Positions 5,968 through 10,006 of a stretch of 10,006 nucleotides of DNA are shown here, piece by piece. Under the pieces are notes generated by a model, which saw only the letters and a list, made by a program, of their open reading frames with translations, made no database searches and was not told the origin of the DNA. Each line of letters opens with the position of its first letter. The stretch's first letter is position 1. Origin of the DNA: Gemmatimonadota bacterium (GTDB taxonomy: Bacteria; Gemmatimonadota; Gemmatimonadetes; Longimicrobiales; Gaopeijiaceae); assembly GCA_026713345.1 (NCBI GenBank), contig JAPOOQ010000175.1, forward strand, positions 1 through 10,006, read 5' to 3'. A program made the translations under genes and the position numbers.

Positions 5968-8367
5968 TCAGACGTGGGTGTCCAGCAGGCCGTAGGGCCG
6001 CGGCCGGCCCTCCAGCTCCGCGAGGATCATGTCGGCGGTGAGCGGCGTCCTGCAGAGGCAGGCTCCGCCCATGGCGTCGGCGACCGCGCATACGTAGGCA
6101 GCCTCGCCGGCGCCCACCGGCGGCTCCCCGATCCCCTTGGCGCCGACGGGCGTGTGCGGATCGGGTTGGTCGACCGCCGCGAAGCGCGGGCTCAGCGGCA
6201 CATCGAGGATTCCGGGCGGGCGCGCAGTGTAGAAGCGCTTGGTGAAGGGGATGCCCCACTTCGGGTCGAAGACCCAGCGCTGCCCCTTCGCCATCCCGAT
6301 CCCCTGGAAGACGCCGCCGTTGGTCTGCGCCGCCAGGGAGCGCGGGTGCATGACCGTGCCGCAGTCGGTGGTCGACGCGAGGTCGATGATCTCCACCTCG
6401 CCGGTCTCGACGTCGAGTTCGACCTGGGCGAAGGTGGCGACCCAGGTGTAGACCGAACCTCCGCGGGAGTAGTTGTCGCGTGCGGCAGCGATGAGGCCTT
6501 CGCCGGCGAGGCCGGCAACCGCGGCCTTGGTGGCATCGTTGATTTCCTCCGGGACCTCCTGGCCGCTGAACTTGCCGCCGATCGCGATTGCACGGCGCGC
6601 GGCCTCGGCGAAGTCCATCCCGGCTGCGCGGTTCCCGGCCCGGAAGACGCGGCCGTCGGCGACCCGGTAGTCGGTGGGCGAACCCCCCAGCTCGCGCGCC
6701 GCCAGCTCCTGCAGGAGGCCGAGCATGGCCGTGCCTGCCGCGTGGTTGGCGCGGGTGTGGGCGTGCGTCGTCTGGCTGCCCGCCTGCACCGTGCTGAAGG
6801 GGAGGTGCTTGCTGGTATCGCCCCAGACGATCACGACCTGGTCCCACGAGAGGTCGAGCACGTCGGCAGCGGGGCGGGCGGTGTCGGCGATCGAGTGCGT
6901 GCCCAGGTTCCCGATGCCCTGATGCACATGGAGCTTGCCGTCCGGGCGGATGACGAGCAGGCCGTCGCGACCGGCGCTGCCGGCTGTGAAGGGGCTGAGG
7001 CCCATCCCGACCCCGGTCACCTTGGTGCCGTTGCGCTGCCCGGAGAGCTGGCTCTTCTCTTCCCAGTTGAAGAGTTCGCCGCCCAGGTCGAGCGCCTCGC
7101 GCACGTAGGCGCTGGTGAACGGTCCCTGCTGCGGTCCCAGCCAGCCATCGTGGCCCGGTGCGTTCAGCTTTCGGATCTCGAGGCGGTCGACGTCGAGTTC
7201 GCGCGCCGCCTTGTCGACCAGCGGCTCGAGCATGCCGACGATCTGGGCGCCGCCGGGCGCCCGCTGCGCCGAGCGGGGTGGCGTGTTGGTGAGGATCGCC
7301 ACACCGCGGAACCGCATGTTCTCGGGCTGATACGACGCCGTGGCGACGGTTGCGGCGGTGAAGACGTCACTGGCCCCGAAAGGCCCGCTGTCCTGCACCA
7401 GGTAGAGGTCGAGCGCGGTCATGCGACCGTCGGCGCGGAACCCCATCTTCGCCCAGCCCTGGAACCCCGCCCGCGCCCGCCCGATGTAGTTCTCCTCGTA
7501 GCGGGTAATCCGGAGCATGACCGGCCGGCCGATCCTGCGCGACAGCACCGCGGGCACCGCCATGATCGGCGAACCCGAGATCTTGCTGCCAAAGCCGCCG
7601 CCGCAGTATTCGCCGATAAACACCACGTCTTCCGGCTCGACACCGGCCATGCGCGCCACCCCGCCTCGCGTCCGCTCGGTGCTCTGCGTGGACCCGTGCA
7701 GGAACAGCTTCCCGTTCTGCCAGTACGCCATGCAGCTGCGCGGCTCCATGGGGTGGTGGGTGACGGACTGGTGGACGATGGTGTCCTCGACGACCACGTC
7801 CGCCTCGTCGAACCCCGCCTCGATATCGCCGATGGCCCATTCCACCGGGGCCTCGCCCATCGGCAAACGGTCCGTTCCCGCCTCCTCGAAGACGGATGCG
7901 GGCCACTTCAGCGAGCCGAGCTCGCCCCGTCCTGCCGAGATGTTCCCGTCCACATGCGCGTCCGGCCCACCCTCGCGCAGACTCTCCAGCGGGTCGAGCA
8001 CGAAGGGGAGCCGCTCGAAGTCCACCCGGATCGCCTCCACCGCGGCCGCCGCGGTCGTCTCGTCCACCGCCGCCACCGCCAGGATCGGTTCGCCCTCGTA
8101 CTTGGGCTCGTCGGTCAGCGCCGCCTCCCGCGTGCCTCCCCCCTGCACGGGCAGATCCTCCGCCCGCAGGATCCCCAGCACCCCCTCCATCGCCTCCGCC
8201 GCGCTCGTGTCCACACTGCGGACGCGCGCATGCGGCATCGGGCTCAGGAGGAGCTTCGCGAAGACCATTCCCTCGGCGCGGAAGTCCTCGGCGTAGCGGG
8301 CCCGGCCCGTGATCTTCGCCCTCAGATCCGGTGGAGAGATGTCGGTGCCGATTACGTTCTCAGCCAT
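5968..8367 (-). CDS. Molybdopterin-binding catalytic subunit, xanthine dehydrogenase/aldehyde oxidase family
   Basis: This 799-residue protein is the large subunit that holds the molybdenum cofactor and hydroxylates the substrate with water-derived oxygen. The N-terminal aldehyde oxidase a/b hammerhead domain spans about 15-125 (KITGRARYAEDF). Mo-cofactor motifs follow in the usual order: HHPMEPR (204-210), GEYCGGGFGSK (252-262), QRAPGGAQ (368-375, Arg369 at the place of the catalytic Arg of xanthine oxidase), HQGIGNLGTH (482-491), and near the end GAKGIGEPP, where Glu748 matches the catalytic base. All key residues are present, so the enzyme should be active. The specificity motifs do not let me name the substrate; an aldehyde or an aromatic N-heterocycle are both plausible. 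There is no signal peptide. It is the second gene of the operon, 27 bp after the [2Fe-2S] subunit. The order Fe-S, Mo, FAD differs from paoABC (Fe-S, FAD, Mo). Confidence 0.93.
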   Translation of the reverse strand: MAENVIGTDISPPDLRAKITGRARYAEDFRAEGMVFAKLLLSPMPHARVRSVDTSAAEAMEGVLGILRAEDLPVQGGGTREAALTDEPKYEGEPILAVAAVDETTAAAAVEAIRVDFERLPFVLDPLESLREGGPDAHVDGNISAGRGELGSLKWPASVFEEAGTDRLPMGEAPVEWAIGDIEAGFDEADVVVEDTIVHQSVTHHPMEPRSCMAYWQNGKLFLHGSTQSTERTRGGVARMAGVEPEDVVFIGEYCGGGFGSKISGSPIMAVPAVLSRRIGRPVMLRITRYEENYIGRARAGFQGWAKMGFRADGRMTALDLYLVQDSGPFGASDVFTAATVATASYQPENMRFRGVAILTNTPPRSAQRAPGGAQIVGMLEPLVDKAARELDVDRLEIRKLNAPGHDGWLGPQQGPFTSAYVREALDLGGELFNWEEKSQLSGQRNGTKVTGVGMGLSPFTAGSAGRDGLLVIRPDGKLHVHQGIGNLGTHSIADTARPAADVLDLSWDQVVIVWGDTSKHLPFSTVQAGSQTTHAHTRANHAAGTAMLGLLQELAARELGGSPTDYRVADGRVFRAGNRAAGMDFAEAARRAIAIGGKFSGQEVPEEINDATKAAVAGLAGEGLIAAARDNYSRGGSVYTWVATFAQVELDVETGEVEIIDLASTTDCGTVMHPRSLAAQTNGGVFQGIGMAKGQRWVFDPKWGIPFTKRFYTARPPGILDVPLSPRFAAVDQPDPHTPVGAKGIGEPPVGAGEAAYVCAVADAMGGACLCRTPLTADMILAELEGRPRPYGLLDTHV

Positions 8368-8394
8368 CTCGATTTGCCTTTCTCACGTCCTCGT

Positions 8395-9039
8395 TCACGC
8401 GCGGGAGCCGGACAGCTCGGCCGCCCGCATCGCCGTGTTCAGGATCTTGTCGTAGTCGCCGCAGCGGCAGAGGTTGCCCGAAAGCAGATGCGCCGCCTCT
8501 TCGCGGGTCGGATTCGGGTTCTTCGCCAGCATGCCCACCATGCTCATCGTGAAGCCCGGCGCGCAGAAGGCGCACTGGAAGCCGCCCTCGTCCATGACCG
8601 CCTGCTGCACGGGATGAAGTTCGCCGTCCTCCTCCAGCCCCTCGATGGTCGTGACCTCGCGGCCGCGCACCGTGTGCGTCAGGATCGAGCAGCCGTAGTG
8701 CGTGACCCCGTCGAGGAGCACCGTGCAGGCGCCGCACTCCGCCCGGTCGCACCCGAGCTTGGTGCCGGTGAGCCCGAGCTGGTAGCGCAACGTCATCGCG
8801 AGCGTCTCGTGCTTCGGGACGTCCACGCGGCGCTGCTGCCCGTTGACGTTGAGGGTGATGAGCCGCTCCACCGCGCCCTGCGCGGACAGCATCGGCGCGA
8901 ACACCCCGCTGCCGCGGAACAGGTACCCCGACACGGAAGCGGTGGCGCCGGCGGCGACGACCCCCTTGATGAACTTGCGGCGGGTGAACCCACCACGCCG
9001 CGCCTGAATGGCTTCGGTCTGCAACATCTTGCTCTGCAC
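8395..9039 (-). CDS. Tat-exported [2Fe-2S] subunit of molybdenum hydroxylase
   Basis: This 214-residue small subunit carries two [2Fe-2S] clusters linking the Mo centre to the FAD. Residues 1-54 form a twin-arginine signal: TRRKFIKG (Arg20, Arg21), then a hydrophobic stretch VVAAGATASVSGYL and a likely cleavage region near LSAQG. The plant-type ferredoxin cluster is bound by Cys97, Cys102, Cys105 and Cys117 (GCDRAECGACTV...GC), and the C-terminal cluster by Cys156, Cys159, Cys191 and Cys193 (CAFC and CRC). The architecture matches E. coli PaoA, whose Tat signal carries the whole complex to the periplasm. Two starts are possible: GTG at 9039 with GGAG four bases upstream, or ATG at 9027 (four codons shorter) with GAGGTG nine bases upstream; the Tat motif is kept either way. 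It is the first gene of the operon, about 30 bases after the predicted transcription start. Confidence 0.93.
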   Translation of the reverse strand: MQSKMLQTEAIQARRGGFTRRKFIKGVVAAGATASVSGYLFRGSGVFAPMLSAQGAVERLITLNVNGQQRRVDVPKHETLAMTLRYQLGLTGTKLGCDRAECGACTVLLDGVTHYGCSILTHTVRGREVTTIEGLEEDGELHPVQQAVMDEGGFQCAFCAPGFTMSMVGMLAKNPNPTREEAAHLLSGNLCRCGDYDKILNTAMRAAELSGSRA

Positions 9040-9077
9040 CTCACTCCGGAAGAAGGGCGGGGCTATGACTGTTGGGA

Positions 9078-9083
9078 ATTATA
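9078..9083 (-). promoter_or_regulatory. -10 box TATAAT of the molybdoenzyme operon
   Basis: A perfect TATAAT occurs on the minus strand in otherwise very GC-rich DNA, 38 bases before the GTG of the first operon gene. Transcription would start near 9071 and give a leader of about 30 bases containing the GGAG site. No good -35 hexamer is found 16-19 bp upstream, so an activator may be needed. The box lies inside the decayed antitoxin fragment that reads on the other strand. Confidence 0.55.
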
Positions 9084-9113
9084 GGGTGCGCGGCGCGCGT
9101 GCGCGAACAGAGC

Positions 9114-9135
9114 TCAGCGAGTACGTGCGGCTGGC
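9114..9135. repeat. 22-bp direct repeat, copy 1
   Basis: Twenty-two bases here are identical to 9419-9440, in the same orientation and 305 bp away. They encode the SEYVRLA part of the Phd-like antitoxin in both places. Homologous repeats this close could promote slippage or recombination. Confidence 0.9.
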
Positions 9136-9309
9136 ATCATTATCGCATCCAGCGCCAACGTGTCGTCGTCGATCGTGCCCCACAGCAGGAGCGCCCCCGC
9201 AGCGATGATCGCCGACGGGTAGAAGAGCACGTTCGAGCCGTCGAGGAACCATCCCCACCAGCAGCCAACCCGTGGTCACCCGCAGAAGAAGCAGTCCCCA
9301 GCGTTTCAT
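9114..9309 (-). pseudogene. DoxX-family membrane protein, internally deleted and frameshifted
   Basis: The ATG at 9309 opens MKRWGLLLLRVTTGWLLV, a typical DoxX-family start. The frame then turns to nonsense, but the second frame picks up WWGWFLDGSNVLFYP, followed by a hydrophobic AIIAAGALLLWG and DDDTLALDA, ending at a TGA at 9116-9114. These match what I know of the first and last transmembrane regions of DoxX proteins, which are normally about 120-150 residues; the two pieces together give only about 65, so the middle is missing. The frames meet around 9250-9266. A single sequencing error could explain the frameshift but not the missing middle. The last codons run antisense through the antitoxin remnant. 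DoxX proteins are small membrane proteins linked in some bacteria to redox metabolism; this copy is probably dead. Confidence 0.6.
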
Positions 9310-9381
9310 GATCGGTCTCCCGGTTTCAGGTGGAATGCTCGGCGCGGCCGGTCCGGGCACCGCAAGTGGCTACGTTGTTTC

Positions 9382-9675
9382 ATGCGATCCGTTGGAATCA
9401 AGGTATTGAACAGCAAGATCAGCGAGTACGTGCGGCTGGCGGCCGGTGGGGAGACCGTTCTGGTCACGGACGGTGACCGCGTCGTAGCCGAAATCGGCCC
9501 TCCACGATCGGCGAGGAGTCCCATCCTGGCGGACGCCATGCTCGCCGATGCGGTGCGGAAGGGTTGGTTGACACCCGCACTGTCTCCGGGATCCGAACCC
9601 CCCCGCGGCGGCCCCCCGGAGACCACGCTGTCCGTGTTGCTCCGAGAACTGGAGGGCGACCGCAGCGACCGGTGA
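9382..9675 (+). CDS. Phd/YefM-type antitoxin
   Basis: This 97-residue protein has the N-terminal fold of a Phd/YefM antitoxin: VGIKVLNSKISEYVRLAAGGETVLVTDGDRVVAEIGPP over residues 4-41, where the family makes a DNA-binding dimer. Residues 43-97 (ending in LSVLLRELEGDRSDR) form the variable toxin-binding part. Such antitoxins usually precede vapC, doc or yoeB toxin genes. Here the stop overlaps a GTG (GTGA) that opens a vapC-like sequence, but that toxin is truncated after about nine codons, so the antitoxin is an orphan unless it pairs with another PIN toxin. There is no Shine-Dalgarno sequence; a TACGTT at 9371-9376 lies five bases before the ATG and could be a weak -10 box of a leaderless message, though no -35 is visible. 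Confidence 0.85.
   Translation: MRSVGIKVLNSKISEYVRLAAGGETVLVTDGDRVVAEIGPPRSARSPILADAMLADAVRKGWLTPALSPGSEPPRGGPPETTLSVLLRELEGDRSDR
9419..9440. repeat. 22-bp direct repeat, copy 2
   Basis: Exact partner of 9114-9135, inside the intact phd-like gene (codons for SEYVRLA). Confidence 0.9.
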
Positions 9676-9698
9676 TCTACGTCGACACCTCGGTCGCC
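9672..9698 (+). pseudogene. vapC toxin stub (first nine codons only)
   Basis: GTG at 9672 overlaps the antitoxin stop as GTGA and reads VIYVDTSVA, the standard start of a VapC PIN domain with the first catalytic Asp. Similarity ends there; the same frame continues as Pro/Ser/Arg-rich sequence to a stop at 9834-9836 that is simply antisense of the convergent PIN gene. The rest of the toxin, with its other catalytic acids, is gone. The breakpoint lies near 9695-9705. Confidence 0.65.
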
Positions 9699-10006
9699 CC
9701 TTCGAGTCCAATCACCTCCAACGCATCCTGGCAGTCCCCCGCTCCTATTTCGGCCAGGCGCCGGTCGAATGTGGCGAGGCGGCCACCGTGGCGCATGGCC
9801 AGGGCCAGCAGATGCGCGTCCGTGACCTGCCGGTAGCCCGTCACGCGCGCGAAGGGGACCCAGAGGGGATCGACAGGCGAGATGTCGTCCGCCCAGAAGA
9901 CATGCCCCGAGACTGCCCGGATCTGCCCGAGAAGCCCGATCGCGTCGCCCGGCGTGCAGGCCTCCGGGACGGCCCGGCGGTTGCTGGAGACCCGCACGAA
10001 TCCGGA
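9677..10006 (-). CDS. PIN-domain toxin (Mtu_PIN/VapC type), 5' partial
   Basis: The frame is open to the window edge; 109 residues of the C-terminal part are visible and the start lies beyond 10006. The opening SGFVRVSSN, then DDISPVDPLW, VTDAHLLALAMRHGGRLATFDRRLAE, match the Mtu_PIN group of VapC ribonucleases, in which Asp63 (TDAH) and Asp81 (TFDR), numbered from the window edge, are catalytic. The first Asp and the conserved Glu are outside the window. The last six codons (ATEVST) and stop TAG are antisense to the vapC stub of the neighbouring phd gene, so the C-terminus may have been altered by a recombination event. Its own antitoxin is expected upstream, outside the window. It converges with the phd gene, with stop codons one base apart. 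Confidence 0.85.
   Translation of the reverse strand, partial: SGFVRVSSNRRAVPEACTPGDAIGLLGQIRAVSGHVFWADDISPVDPLWVPFARVTGYRQVTDAHLLALAMRHGGRLATFDRRLAEIGAGDCQDALEVIGLEGATEVST

Larger units (their letters stand above)
9065..9141 (+). pseudogene. Remnant of a Phd/YefM-type antitoxin gene
   Basis: Read from the ATG at 9065, the translation begins MTVG and reaches LSEYVRLA after 16 residues, which closely matches VGIKVLNSKISEYVRLA at the start of the intact antitoxin at 9382. After LA the similarity stops and the frame continues as an unrelated Arg/Pro-rich shadow to a stop at 9206-9208. The central part is longer than in the intact gene by about four residues, so it may also be rearranged. The piece is too short to work as an antitoxin. 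It overlaps the tail of the DoxX pseudogene, which reads on the other strand, and contains the -10 box of the molybdoenzyme operon. The identification rests on one short motif plus the exact shared DNA repeat. Confidence 0.45.

Noticed and set aside
5479..9084. A 1201-codon open frame on the plus strand
   Set aside because: It is exactly antisense to three well-supported molybdoenzyme genes, has a His/Arg/Pro-rich composition with no recognisable domain, and results from the lack of AT-rich stop codons in high-GC DNA.
9008..9208. A 66-codon plus-strand gene
   Set aside because: Only the internal piece from 9065 resembles a real protein (Phd-like start); the rest is shadow, so it is listed as a remnant only.
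1..10006. CRISPR array, tRNA, rRNA or insertion-sequence ends
   Set aside because: No regularly spaced repeats, no cloverleaf-like segment that I could recognise and no transposase or terminal inverted repeats were seen.

Overview
The window is very GC-rich, gene-dense DNA, apparently from a Gram-negative environmental bacterium. It encodes a lipoprotein, a Tat-exported molybdoenzyme, a cytochrome b and several VapC-type toxin-antitoxin pieces. Leaderless or weak Shine-Dalgarno starts and GTG/TTG starts are common. Gemmatimonadota or a similar high-GC phylum is my best guess from overall style; no marker gene here proves it.

Left part (1-2000): the 3' part of an M81/MlrC-family metallopeptidase (+) converges on a type II toxin-antitoxin pair (-), made of a ribbon-helix-helix antitoxin and a VapC PIN-domain RNase. 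Its promoter carries a perfect 12-bp inverted repeat around the -10 box, and the antitoxin start codon lies at the predicted transcription start, so the mRNA is probably leaderless.

Middle left (2156-3666, +): a membrane fatty acid desaturase with three histidine boxes, followed by a lipoprotein FKBP-type peptidyl-prolyl isomerase. They may overlap by GTGA.

Core (9039 down to 3686, -): a five-gene operon. It holds a Tat-exported [2Fe-2S] subunit, a molybdopterin-binding catalytic subunit, an FAD subunit with an extra cysteine loop (likely [4Fe-4S]), a five-helix FdnI-like cytochrome b, and a small helical protein of unknown function that starts at TTG and overlaps the cytochrome gene. The likely picture is a periplasmic PaoABC/xanthine-dehydrogenase-type hydroxylase that oxidises an unknown substrate (an aldehyde or N-heterocycle is plausible) and passes electrons through the cytochrome b to the quinone pool. 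No XdhC/PaoD-type maturation chaperone is present in the window. A perfect TATAAT -10 lies upstream of the first gene.

Right part (9065-10006): a patch of decayed genes. It contains a DoxX-family membrane-protein pseudogene (frameshifted, with its middle missing), a remnant of a Phd-like antitoxin sharing an exact 22-bp repeat with the intact phd gene 305 bp away, the intact phd antitoxin gene, a vapC toxin cut to about nine codons directly after it, and a different PIN toxin gene (Mtu_PIN type) converging onto that stub and running off the window end. The patch looks like the product of repeated recombination among toxin-antitoxin loci.
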